From Actinacidiphila yanglinensis (GTDB lineage Bacteria > Actinomycetota > Actinomycetes > Streptomycetales > Streptomycetaceae): a stretch of 64,000 bases of DNA. The stretch is taken from assembly GCF_900107965.1 (NCBI RefSeq), contig NZ_FNVU01000001.1:806001-870000 (forward strand), read 5' to 3'. The notes below the pieces were generated by a model. The model searched no databases. It had not been told where the DNA came from and worked only from the letters and a program-made list of their open reading frames with translations. Shown here piece after piece: positions 24,659 to 32,479 of the stretch. Position 1 is the stretch's first letter; each line of letters opens with the position of its first letter. The position numbers and the translations under genes are program-made.

Positions 24659-25713
24659 CCAGCGACGCGCAGCGGGTGGACCGGCCGGCCAGGAGGACCG
24701 CCATCGCCGCCACCCTGGGACCGGTGAGCGAGACCCGCTCCTGCATCGAAGGGCTCGTCGCCGCCGGCATGGACGTGGTCCGGCTGAGCATGAGCAACGG
24801 CACCCGGGAGCGCCACCGCGCGGTGGTGCGGCTGGTCCGCGAGGCCGCCGCCGAGCAGGGTCGCGAGGTGCGGTTCCTGGCCGACCTGCAGGGCCGCAAG
24901 AACCGGCTCGGAGCCTTCCCCGGAGGCGAGACGCGGTGGGCGGCCGGCGACGCGGTGGTGCTCACCGCGTCGCCCGGCCCGCTCGCCCCGGACCGTACGT
25001 CGCTGAGCTACTCCTGGGACCCGGAGCAGATCGGCAAGGGCACCGCTGTCCTCGTCGACGACGGTGCGGTGACCCTGGCGGTGACCGAGGTGAGCCGGGC
25101 GGAGCTGCACTGCGAGGTGGTCGAGGGCGGCCCGCTCAGCAACGGCCGCGGGGTGACCATCCCCGGGCTGACGCTCTTCCCGCCCGGCCTCGGCGAACGC
25201 GACCGCGCGGACCTGGAGTTCGCGACGGGGCTCGGGGTGGAGATGGTGGCCCTCTCCTTCGCGCAGAGCGCCGACGACTGCGCCGCGGTGCGGGCGCTGG
25301 CCCCCGGCCGGGTCGTCATCGGCAAGGTCGAGAACCTGGCCGCGGTCTCCCGGCTGCCCGAACTCGTCGAGGCGTTCGACGGCCTGATGGTCGCCCGCGG
25401 CGACCTCGCCGTGGAACTGCCCTTCGAGGAGGTCCCGCACGTCCAGCGCGCCGTGCTCGCCGGCTGCCGCGGCAGCGGCAGGGACTCCATGGTCGCGACG
25501 CAGTTGCTGCACTCGATGCGGACCAGCCTCCGGCCCACCCGCGCGGAGGTGTCGGACGTCGCCAACGCGGTGCGGGACGGCGCGGGCGGGCTGCTGCTGA
25601 CCGGTGAGACCGGCTACGGACGGCACCCGGTGCACGTGGTGGAGGTGCTGCGCCGGATCGTCGAGCGGGCGGAGCAGGAGGGCCCCGCCGCGATGAACAC
25701 CCTTACCGAGTAG
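24652..25713 (+). CDS. Truncated, divergent pyruvate-kinase-like protein
   Basis: About 353 residues against about 470 for pyruvate kinase. It keeps the TIM barrel (TLGPVSETRSCIEGLVAAGMDVVRL, IGKVENLAAV, DGLMVARGDLAVELPFEEVP, VATQLLHSM, PTRAEVSDVANAVRDGAGGLLLTGETGYGRHPV) and stops before the C-terminal allosteric domain. The K+-site region differs: RLNFSHG is RLSMSNG and the D-T-K-G-P block is ADLQGRK. It may transfer phosphate between a PEP-like donor and a pathway substrate, or do aldol chemistry. TTG 24652 (GAAGGGGG upstream) overlaps the previous stop; GTG 24628 is an alternative. The gene sits inside the cluster, not in a glycolytic context. Confidence 0.75.
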   Translation: MLTSDAQRVDRPARRTAIAATLGPVSETRSCIEGLVAAGMDVVRLSMSNGTRERHRAVVRLVREAAAEQGREVRFLADLQGRKNRLGAFPGGETRWAAGDAVVLTASPGPLAPDRTSLSYSWDPEQIGKGTAVLVDDGAVTLAVTEVSRAELHCEVVEGGPLSNGRGVTIPGLTLFPPGLGERDRADLEFATGLGVEMVALSFAQSADDCAAVRALAPGRVVIGKVENLAAVSRLPELVEAFDGLMVARGDLAVELPFEEVPHVQRAVLAGCRGSGRDSMVATQLLHSMRTSLRPTRAEVSDVANAVRDGAGGLLLTGETGYGRHPVHVVEVLRRIVERAEQEGPAAMNTLTE

Positions 25714-25724
25714 GAGGGACGGAC

Positions 25725-26984
25725 ATGGGGACGGACAGGGCCGAGACGGGAACGGACCGGGGCGCGGGCACGGAGGCCGACCCGGGCACGGGCACCGGCA
25801 CTCCGGCGGGGACGGCCGCACCGACGACGGCGGTCGACCTGGTGGCGCCGGTGCTGCGCGAGCACGCCGCCGCCCACGACGAGCGGGCGACGTTCCCGCG
25901 CGAGTCGGTGGCGGCCCTGCGCCGGCACGGCCTGATGGGCCTGCTCGTCCCGTCGGAGTACGGCGGGACCGGAGCCGGCCTGGCCGCCTTCGTGGAGGTG
26001 GCCCAGGGCCTGTCCGGCCACTGCCTGTCCACCGGCCAGATCTGGGCGATGCACTGCTTCCAGGTCGACGCGATCGTCCGGCACGGCACCCCGGCGCTCA
26101 AGGCGGCCCTGCTGCCGAGGATCGCCGCGGGCGAGGTCTACATCGGCTCCGTGACCAGCGAACGGGGCCGCAGGGCCGACCTGTTCAGCGCGGACGCGCC
26201 GCTGGACGCCGGCAGCGGCGGGGACCGCCTGACCCTCGAGCGCGACGCGCCCGTCGTCACCGGCGGCGACCACGCCGACGGGTACCTGATCACGATGCGC
26301 GCCTCGCCGACGGCCCGGCCGCACGAGGTCTCGCTGGTCTACGCCGACCGTACCGACCTGCAGATCGAGACCGCGGGGGAGTGGGACGCGCTCGGCATGC
26401 GCGCCACCGAGAGCATCGGCATGAAGCTCAAGGGGACGGTGCCGGCCCACAACGTCGTCGGTGTGCCCGGGAGGTTCGCCGACGTGGCCCGGCAGAGCAT
26501 GGTGCCGCTCTCCCACCTCGGCTGGTCGGCGTGCTGGCTCGGCGCCGCCCGCGGGGCCTTGCGGGACCTGCTGCGCTGGCAGGCGGCCTCGGGCGGCGGC
26601 CGCGGCCGGGACGGCGGCCCGTCGGAGCTGTCCTCCGAGCGGATCGGCCGGGTCCGGATCTCCCTGGAACTGGTCAGCGCGTATCTGACCCGGGTGCGCG
26701 AGGAGGTCGAGCGGGCGCGGTCCGGCGGGTCCGGCATGGACGGTCCGCGCGGCCAGATCCAGCTGAACACGCTGAAGATCGCGGCGGCGGACCTGACGTT
26801 CGAGGCCGTGGACCGGATGGTGCAGATCGCCGGACTGCGCACCGGCTACCTGAAGAACTCCGAACTCGCCCTGGAGCGGCACTTCCGCGACCTGCGCTCG
26901 GCGAGCCTGAACCACGCCAACGACGCGCTGACCGTGGGGGTCGGCGCGCTCTCCATGCTCGACCGCGGCGTGACCCTCATCTGA
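25725..26984 (+). CDS. Acyl-CoA dehydrogenase-like flavoprotein (probable aminoacyl-carrier-protein oxidase)
   Basis: A 419-residue protein. Residues 1-35 are Thr/Gly-rich and disordered. The rest has the acyl-CoA dehydrogenase fold: PSEYGGTGAGLAAFVEV in the N-terminal helical domain, IGSVTSERGR in the beta domain, WDALGMRATESIGMKLKG (the family GMRATGS-like motif) and a C-terminal helix with RTGYLKNSELALERHFRDLRSASLNHANDAL. The canonical C-terminal Glu base is not obvious. Directly before the amino acid:carrier protein ligase and carrier, it may desaturate or oxidise the loaded amino acid. A similar gene trio is known around the Bradyrhizobium ligase. Confidence 0.82.
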   Translation: MGTDRAETGTDRGAGTEADPGTGTGTPAGTAAPTTAVDLVAPVLREHAAAHDERATFPRESVAALRRHGLMGLLVPSEYGGTGAGLAAFVEVAQGLSGHCLSTGQIWAMHCFQVDAIVRHGTPALKAALLPRIAAGEVYIGSVTSERGRRADLFSADAPLDAGSGGDRLTLERDAPVVTGGDHADGYLITMRASPTARPHEVSLVYADRTDLQIETAGEWDALGMRATESIGMKLKGTVPAHNVVGVPGRFADVARQSMVPLSHLGWSACWLGAARGALRDLLRWQAASGGGRGRDGGPSELSSERIGRVRISLELVSAYLTRVREEVERARSGGSGMDGPRGQIQLNTLKIAAADLTFEAVDRMVQIAGLRTGYLKNSELALERHFRDLRSASLNHANDALTVGVGALSMLDRGVTLI

Positions 26985-26999
26985 CGGGACCTGGACACG

Positions 27000-28226
27000 A
27001 TGCCGACCTACCTCGTGAACCTCGCCGAACCCCTCCCGGAATCACTCGGCGACGAACTCGCCAAGCGGATCTACTACCTCGCCGACGGTATCGACGCCTT
27101 CGCGCTCGTCCGCAGCGAGGACCGGGTCACCGGAGTGGAGATCACCACCCGTGCCGACGCCGATCCCGCCGGGCTGGCCAGGAGGCTCGACCACGTCAGC
27201 CGCACCGAGGTCCGACCGCAGCGGCTGACCGCGGCGGCACCCCTGTGGACGTCCCCGCACCCGCCCGCCGCCTCCTCGGGCACCTTCGAGCGGCTGCGGG
27301 AACTGGGGGCCGTCCACGAGATGGGGCCCGGGGCCGTTGCCACCGGACGGCTGTTCAGCGAGGTGCTGGACGCGCTCGACGCGGGCGTCCTCGCCCTCGC
27401 GACGGACGCCTTCGGCGCCGAGGAGTTCCGCTACCCGGCCCTGATCAGCACCGCCGCCCTGCACAAGGGCGGCTACCTGACGTCCTTCCCGCAGTTCGCG
27501 ATGACGGCGAGCTGCGTGAGCTCCGACCTCGACGTGTACCGCGCGTTCGTCGACGGGATGGCGGCGGCCGCGGAGCCGTCGGCCGGAGCGCCGCCGAGCG
27601 AGGACGCCGACTCCCCGGCAGCGGTCATCGACCGGTACAGCCGGCACTCCGGGTACTGCCTGCCGCCGACGATGTGCTTCCACACCTACCTGCAACTGGC
27701 CGGCCGGCCGCTGCCGGCCGGCGGCGCCGTCGTCACCTCGCGCGGCAAGTCCTTCCGCTTCGAGTCGCGTTACAGCCGGTCCCTGGAGCGGCTGTGGGAC
27801 TTCACCATCCGGGAGATCGTGTTCCTCGGCGACACGGACACCGTGGCACGCCGGCGCGCCGACTTCCTGACGGCGGCCTGCGGCTACGTCGGGGAACTCG
27901 GCCTGGCCGGCTGGGTGGAGCCCGCGAGCGACCCCTTCTTCGCGGCCCCGACCGTGCCGAGGCGCCTGCTGGCGCAGCGGCTGACGGCCGCCAAGTACGA
28001 ACTGCGGCTGCCCGTCGACGACGGCCGGAGCGTGGCCGCCGCCTCCTTCAACGTGCACGGCACCACCTTCGGCGAGAGCTACCGGATCACCCTGCCGAAC
28101 GGCACCACCGCCGGTACCGCGTGCGTGGGCTTCGGGCTCGAACGGCTCGCGTTCGCCTTCTTCTGCCGGCACGGCACCGACCCCACCGGATGGCCCGCCG
28201 CCCTGCGGGCGCGCCTGCCGAGCTGA
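27000..28226 (+). CDS. Class II tRNA-synthetase-like amino acid:[carrier protein] ligase
   Basis: A 408-residue protein with only a catalytic core and no tRNA-binding arm. Class II motif 2 is SFRFESRYSRSLERLWDFTIREIVFLG (Arg253, Glu255) and motif 3 is ACVGFGLERLAFAFF (Arg382). Atypical SerRS homologues bind Zn with two Cys and one Glu; the counterparts here are Cys226 (LPPTMCFHTY), Glu272 (TIREIV) and Cys375 (GTACVGFG). That is the pattern of the amino acid:[carrier protein] ligases described from Bradyrhizobium, which load small amino acids such as glycine or alanine onto a phosphopantetheine arm. The carrier gene follows after 55 nt. The substrate is not readable from sequence. Confidence 0.85.
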   Translation: MPTYLVNLAEPLPESLGDELAKRIYYLADGIDAFALVRSEDRVTGVEITTRADADPAGLARRLDHVSRTEVRPQRLTAAAPLWTSPHPPAASSGTFERLRELGAVHEMGPGAVATGRLFSEVLDALDAGVLALATDAFGAEEFRYPALISTAALHKGGYLTSFPQFAMTASCVSSDLDVYRAFVDGMAAAAEPSAGAPPSEDADSPAAVIDRYSRHSGYCLPPTMCFHTYLQLAGRPLPAGGAVVTSRGKSFRFESRYSRSLERLWDFTIREIVFLGDTDTVARRRADFLTAACGYVGELGLAGWVEPASDPFFAAPTVPRRLLAQRLTAAKYELRLPVDDGRSVAAASFNVHGTTFGESYRITLPNGTTAGTACVGFGLERLAFAFFCRHGTDPTGWPAALRARLPS

Positions 28227-28281
28227 CCCACGACCCACCCACCGCACACGGAAAGCCAGTTGCCCAGCACCGGAGGGAAAA

Positions 28282-28560
28282 ATGCCGCAACGCCCATGGC
28301 CGCCGAGCTTCGACGCGCTGCTCCGCACCCATCTGTCCCTCGGGGAGGGCGAGGAGATCGCCCCGGAGCTGACCCCCTTCGACTACGGACTGGACTCGCT
28401 GTCGACGGTGGGCCTGCTGCTCGACCTGGAGGAGCAGTACGCCATCACCCTCGCCGACGACCAGCTCGCCGTGCTGGGCTCGGCCGACACCGCCGGCCTG
28501 TGGGCGCTGCTGGCGAAGGCCGGCGCGGAGCGGGACGAGGGTCAGGAGGCGGCCGGATGA
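28282..28560 (+). CDS. Phosphopantetheine carrier protein
   Basis: A 92-residue acyl/aminoacyl carrier protein. The attachment site is PFDYGLDSLSTVGLLLDLEEQY, with Ser39 after the Asp-Ser-Leu motif. Helices before and after fit the usual four-helix bundle, and the protein is acidic. ATG 28282 follows GGAGGGAAAA. It is between the ligase and the second NTP_transf_5 gene, with an ATGA overlap to the latter, so it is almost certainly the partner of the ligase at 27000. A separate phosphopantetheinyl transferase is not in the window. Confidence 0.9.
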   Translation: MPQRPWPPSFDALLRTHLSLGEGEEIAPELTPFDYGLDSLSTVGLLLDLEEQYAITLADDQLAVLGSADTAGLWALLAKAGAERDEGQEAAG

Positions 28561-29969
28561 CCGGGAACCGAGCGGCCGGCCCGGCCGCCCGCCGAGCGGA
28601 GCGCGACGGGCACCTGCTCGCGCTCAGGAGCCTGTCCGCCCTTCAGCCGCGCCATCCGCTGGAGCGGTCCCTGGCCGCCATCGAGGCGCTGGGCGCGCAG
28701 GAGTCGCACCGCTTCCTGGACTCGCTGCGCATGAGGTCCCTGGTGGCCCGGCGGCTGGCGGCGGTGGAATCCGCCCACCCCGCGGTCCGCGCGTGCGCGC
28801 AGGCGCTCGCCCCGAAGGTCGCCCGGCTGCGCCACATGCACGACGTGCTCGACGACAACCTCAAGCGCCTGGAGCAGCTGGCGATCCGGCTGGGCGTCGA
28901 GCTCTTCGGCGGCAAGGGCATCAGCGCCCACGCCACCTACACCGACCGGTCGGCCCGCGACTTCAACGACCTGGACCTGTTCGTCCGCACCCGCGCCGAC
29001 GCGACGGCGCTGTCCCGGGTGCTGCGCCACGAACTCGGTTTCCGCTACCAGAAGTACGAACTGCCGTGGTTCAAGCTCGACCCGTCCGACGGCATGCTGT
29101 ACGGCCAGATCGCGCTGGTCGCGCCCGACGGCAGCCCCGACCTGGTGAACGCCGACATCCACTTCGGCGACTACTCGGTCCGGCACTGCGGCCGGCTGGA
29201 CATCACCGGCATGTACACCGGCGGCGCGCCGGGCCTGCGGATGGTGCCGGCGGAGGAGAACCTCGCCTGCATCGTCAACAACGCGGCCGGCGACTACTTC
29301 GTGACGGCGAAGGACACCAACGACCTGCTCATGGCGCTGTCCCTGCCCGGCTTCGACGCCGACCGCTTCGCCGGACTGCTGCGCTCCTCCCACCTGGCCG
29401 GCTTCTTCGGTTTCGTGGCCAGGACGCTCGAGGCGTCGTCGGTCCTCACCGCGGAGCAGCGCGGCCGGCTCGCCGCCATCCCCACCCCGCGGACCGCGGA
29501 GCCCGCCCCGAGGCCGGACGCGCCGGACTGGAACCGGCGCTGCGCCGGCACCGCGCTGCACGCCTTCGCCACCAGGCGCGCCGACGGGATCGTGCCGGCG
29601 GTCAGGGTCGCCGCGGACGCCTTCGGCTACTACCGCAGGCACCTGAAGCTGGAACTGGCCCCGGGCGGGCGGCAGTCCCCCGTCCGGCCTTTCGCGCTCA
29701 ACCCGTGGACGTGCGTCCGGCTGGTCCCGGTCGACCTCGCGGTCGCGCTGCTGGACGAGGGCACCGCCGGCGGCCGGCCCGCGACGCTGCCGGAGCGCAG
29801 GTCCTTCGTCGGGACCGGCACCGACGTCGAGCGGATCGACACCCCGGCGGGCATGTACGTCCGCGTCGAGGAGGAGTTCTTCGTCGCGACGGTCCTCTAC
29901 CGGCTCGATCCCCGCCTGGTCCGGCAGGCGGCCGCGGCGGCCGCCGCGGCCCCGGCTCCGGCCCGGTGA
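28557..29969 (+). CDS. NTP_transf_5-family nucleotidyltransferase (PF14907 type)
   Basis: A 470-residue protein. The nucleotidyltransferase core (residues 100-260) reads LEQLAIRLGVELFGGKGISAHATYTDRSARDFNDLDLFVRTR, with an intact Asp-x-Asp pair (D-L-D), and a further acidic candidate in LVNADIHFGDYS. This is the same family as the protein at 20536 but with the metal site complete. Relatives occur in lasso-peptide and other clusters, where a phosphate or nucleotide is attached to the product. The C-terminal 200 residues (from AFATRRADG) are unassigned. ATG 28557 overlaps the carrier stop; GTGA at 29966-29969 couples it to the next gene. Confidence 0.75.
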   Translation: MTGNRAAGPAARRAERDGHLLALRSLSALQPRHPLERSLAAIEALGAQESHRFLDSLRMRSLVARRLAAVESAHPAVRACAQALAPKVARLRHMHDVLDDNLKRLEQLAIRLGVELFGGKGISAHATYTDRSARDFNDLDLFVRTRADATALSRVLRHELGFRYQKYELPWFKLDPSDGMLYGQIALVAPDGSPDLVNADIHFGDYSVRHCGRLDITGMYTGGAPGLRMVPAEENLACIVNNAAGDYFVTAKDTNDLLMALSLPGFDADRFAGLLRSSHLAGFFGFVARTLEASSVLTAEQRGRLAAIPTPRTAEPAPRPDAPDWNRRCAGTALHAFATRRADGIVPAVRVAADAFGYYRRHLKLELAPGGRQSPVRPFALNPWTCVRLVPVDLAVALLDEGTAGGRPATLPERRSFVGTGTDVERIDTPAGMYVRVEEEFFVATVLYRLDPRLVRQAAAAAAAAPAPAR

Positions 29970-30958
29970 TCGACCTCACCGGCCCGCTCCGGCCGTGGTC
30001 CGCCCGGCTGGCGGAGCGGTTCGCGCGGTGCCTGGCGGGCGGGGCCCGGACCCGGTCGTGGTGGCGCCCGCCCGCGCCGCGCGGTGAGCCGGAACTGCTG
30101 GACCGGCTGGCCGAACTGTTCGGCAGCCCGCCCGAGCGTACGGTCGTGACCGGCGGGGTACGGCAGTTCGCGACGAGCTGGGCGGTGCGCACCGGCCCGG
30201 CGGCCGTCGAGGCGCCGACCTTCGCCGACATCCCGCAGATCCTGGGCGCGGGCCTGCCGGTGCGCCGCGTGCCGTGGCGGGAGCTGACCGGCGGCGCCGC
30301 CGGCCCGCCGGGCACGATCTGGCTGACGAGCCCGTTCCGCAACCCCGACGGGAGGTCGCTGACGGCGGGCGAGACGGAGGCCGTCGGCCGGCTGGCCGGG
30401 CAGGGGCACACCGTGGTGGTGAACCAGGTCTACCGCTGGTTCCACGCGGCCGGTCCCGCACCCGCCGCACCGGACGGGGCGTGGACGGTGACCTCGTTCG
30501 CGAAGATGGCCGGCGGCGGCCTGCGGCTGGGCTGGGCGGTCGCCCCGCGGCCGGACGCCGTCCCCCGCACGCTCACCAGCGACGGGCCGCCGACCGCCTG
30601 GCAGCGGGCCTGCGCCGGCTTCCTCGACGAGGCCACGCTGCGCGCCCTGCGGGCCGACTGCGTCGAACCCACCACCGAGGCACGGCAGGCGTTCGCCGCC
30701 CGCGCCTGCGAGTTGACCGGCCGGGGCGTGCCGGGCGGCGGCCTGTCCGCGGTGTTCACCTGCCCCGGCAGCAGCGAGGCCGAGGCCGTCGAACTGCTCG
30801 CCCGGCAGGGGCTGGAGGTCTCGCCGGGCAGCGCGTTCGGCTGCCCTGCGCCGTCGGTACGGCTGGCCTTCTCCGGGACGACCGCGGCGCAGGCGGTGCG
30901 GGCGGCCGAGACGATGGCGCGCCTCCGGCCCGGCTTCACCCCCACGTCGTTCCCCTGA
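29966..30958 (+). CDS. Fold-type I PLP enzyme (aminotransferase-like) with altered cofactor site
   Basis: A 330-residue protein, short for the class I/II family. The PLP lysine is Lys180 in TSFAKMAGGGLRLGW; Asn126 lies in TSPFRNPDG and the C-terminal carboxylate-binding Arg in PSVRLAFSG. The segment that normally reads D-E-V-Y reads NQVYRWF, so the conserved Asp that pairs with the pyridine nitrogen is Asn153. That change is rare in true aminotransferases and could favour a different PLP reaction or very low activity. GTG 29966 overlaps the previous stop. It may act on an amino acid intermediate of the carrier protein pathway. Confidence 0.75.
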   Translation: MIDLTGPLRPWSARLAERFARCLAGGARTRSWWRPPAPRGEPELLDRLAELFGSPPERTVVTGGVRQFATSWAVRTGPAAVEAPTFADIPQILGAGLPVRRVPWRELTGGAAGPPGTIWLTSPFRNPDGRSLTAGETEAVGRLAGQGHTVVVNQVYRWFHAAGPAPAAPDGAWTVTSFAKMAGGGLRLGWAVAPRPDAVPRTLTSDGPPTAWQRACAGFLDEATLRALRADCVEPTTEARQAFAARACELTGRGVPGGGLSAVFTCPGSSEAEAVELLARQGLEVSPGSAFGCPAPSVRLAFSGTTAAQAVRAAETMARLRPGFTPTSFP

Positions 30959-31008
30959 CCGGGGACGCCGCCGGTCCATCCCACCCCGACCACCGAACGG
31001 GAGTACCC

Positions 31009-32424
31009 ATGAACCGTACGGCAGCCAGGACCCTCGTCCCGTTCGACTACGGCGACGGCGACCGGGCGCCCCTGATGTGGGGTCAGAACGCCATCTGGAA
31101 CGTGCTGAACTGGCTTCCCCCCGGACGCAAGGCCTCGCTGAACCAGACCCTCGTCCGCGCCGTGCCGGACACGTTCGGCAGGGACGAGGTGGAGGGCGTG
31201 CTGCTGGCCCTGGTCCGGCAGCACGACTCGCTGCGTACCACGGTGGACACGACCGGCGAGGAGCCGGCACAGGTCCGCCTCGGCGCCGGCGCGCTCGACC
31301 TCTGGACCCGAGAGGCGCCGGCCGCCGAAGCGGGAGTGGCCGGCACGGAACTCGCCGCCGACCTGCGGGCCCTGCCCTTCGACCTGGCGCGCGACCCGGG
31401 GATGCGCGCCGGGGTCGTGGTCAGCGACGGCGCGCCGGTGCGGCTGTGCCTCGCGCTGAGCCACTTCGCCGTCGACGCGTCGAGCCTGCGGATCGTCGCC
31501 GCCGATCTCGACGGACTGCTGTCCGGCCGGCAGCTCGGGCCCCGCTCCCAGCAGCCGCTGGAACGGGCCCGGCACGAGGCGGGTCCGGTGATGCAGCGCC
31601 GCCAGCGGCGCGCGCTGGACTTCTGGGAGCAGTGCACGCGGGAAACCGCGGCCACCTGGCTGGCCGACCTGCCCGAGGCCGGGCCGGCGGACCGGCGCTG
31701 GGCCGAACTGCGGTCACCCGCACTGGCGGTGGCCGTCCGCGAGATCGGCGCCGAGCACCGGCTCACCACCGCGACCGTCCTTCAGGCGCTGATCTCCCTC
31801 ACCCTCGCCTTCGAGCACGACGAGACCGACGGGGCGCTGCGCGGCATCGTCGGCACCCGCTTCACGCCGCAGACGGCCGAACTCGTCGGCGCGTTCAACC
31901 TGAACGCGATGTTCCGGCTCGACCTGGTGGACGAGCCCGCGCCGGACTTCTTCGCGCGGGTCAGGCGGGCCGGGCTCAAGGCGCTGACCACCTGCGAGTG
32001 CAGCCAGGACCTCCTGAACGACGTGGTGATGAAGGCCGCCCGGGAACGCGGCATCGAGGCCGACGGCTACTGCTTCTTCAACGACGTGCGCCCGGTGGCC
32101 GATCCGCCGCCCGCCGCGGTCGAGGGCGCGCGCGACGCGATCGTCGACCTGCTGCACCGCACCGAGGTGACGGTGCCGGACCGCAGTGGCGACCAGAAGG
32201 GGTCGAAGTTCTTCGTCTACGTCTCGGCGGTCGGTGACGAGGCAGTGCTGACGCTGTGCGCGGACCGCCGGTTCGTCGCGCCGGACAGGTTCCTGTGGGA
32301 CCTCGACTGGGTCGGGGTGGCGATGTGGCGCACGGGCAGCGGCCCGGAGGAGATGCGGCGGGCCTTCGCCGCACGGCAAGCGCCGTCCACGCGGTCCACG
32401 GGGTCCGGGACCGAAGGCCGTTGA
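31009..32424 (+). CDS. Free-standing condensation-domain protein
   Basis: A 471-residue protein of the NRPS condensation superfamily standing alone. The N-terminal half has VRQHDSLRTTVDTTGEEPAQV (the family HxxLRT motif) and the active-site region LALSHFAVDASSLRIVAADL; the usual HHxxxDG is reduced to SHxxxDA, keeping the second His and the Asp. The C-terminal half has GTRFTPQTAELVGAFNLNAMFRLD, matching the bridging strand. It may join the carrier-bound aminoacyl group to an amine or hydroxyl acceptor such as the cyclitol. ATG 31009, with GGGAG upstream. It is the last gene of the cluster before a strong palindrome. Confidence 0.8.
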   Translation: MNRTAARTLVPFDYGDGDRAPLMWGQNAIWNVLNWLPPGRKASLNQTLVRAVPDTFGRDEVEGVLLALVRQHDSLRTTVDTTGEEPAQVRLGAGALDLWTREAPAAEAGVAGTELAADLRALPFDLARDPGMRAGVVVSDGAPVRLCLALSHFAVDASSLRIVAADLDGLLSGRQLGPRSQQPLERARHEAGPVMQRRQRRALDFWEQCTRETAATWLADLPEAGPADRRWAELRSPALAVAVREIGAEHRLTTATVLQALISLTLAFEHDETDGALRGIVGTRFTPQTAELVGAFNLNAMFRLDLVDEPAPDFFARVRRAGLKALTTCECSQDLLNDVVMKAARERGIEADGYCFFNDVRPVADPPPAAVEGARDAIVDLLHRTEVTVPDRSGDQKGSKFFVYVSAVGDEAVLTLCADRRFVAPDRFLWDLDWVGVAMWRTGSGPEEMRRAFAARQAPSTRSTGSGTEGR

Positions 32425-32473
32425 CGCCTCCCGATCGCGTTGCGAAAATTATCGCAACTTCGATCGGGAGGCG
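32425..32473 (+). promoter_or_regulatory. Nested palindrome covering the ribosome site of the DUF2264 gene
   Basis: The outer arms 32425-32437 and 32461-32473 are a perfect 13-bp inverted repeat. Inside is a perfect 7-bp repeat GTTGCGA (32439-32445) and TCGCAAC (32452-32458) around AAATTA. The right outer arm contains GGGAGG, the likely ribosome site for the ATG at 32480. The element starts immediately after the condensation gene stop. It may be a terminator for the cluster, a repressor operator (inner repeat), an RNA switch that hides the ribosome site, or a combination. Confidence 0.7.
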
Positions 32474-32479
32474 GCACCC

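Noticed and set aside
24652..25713. Reading the pyruvate-kinase-like gene as the housekeeping enzyme
   Set aside because: It is about 115 residues short, has altered metal/K+ motifs and lies inside an overlapping biosynthetic gene run.
27000..28226. Seryl-tRNA synthetase or a self-resistance synthetase copy
   Set aside because: The tRNA-binding N-terminal arm is absent, the Zn-ligand pattern is that of carrier protein ligases, and a carrier gene follows.
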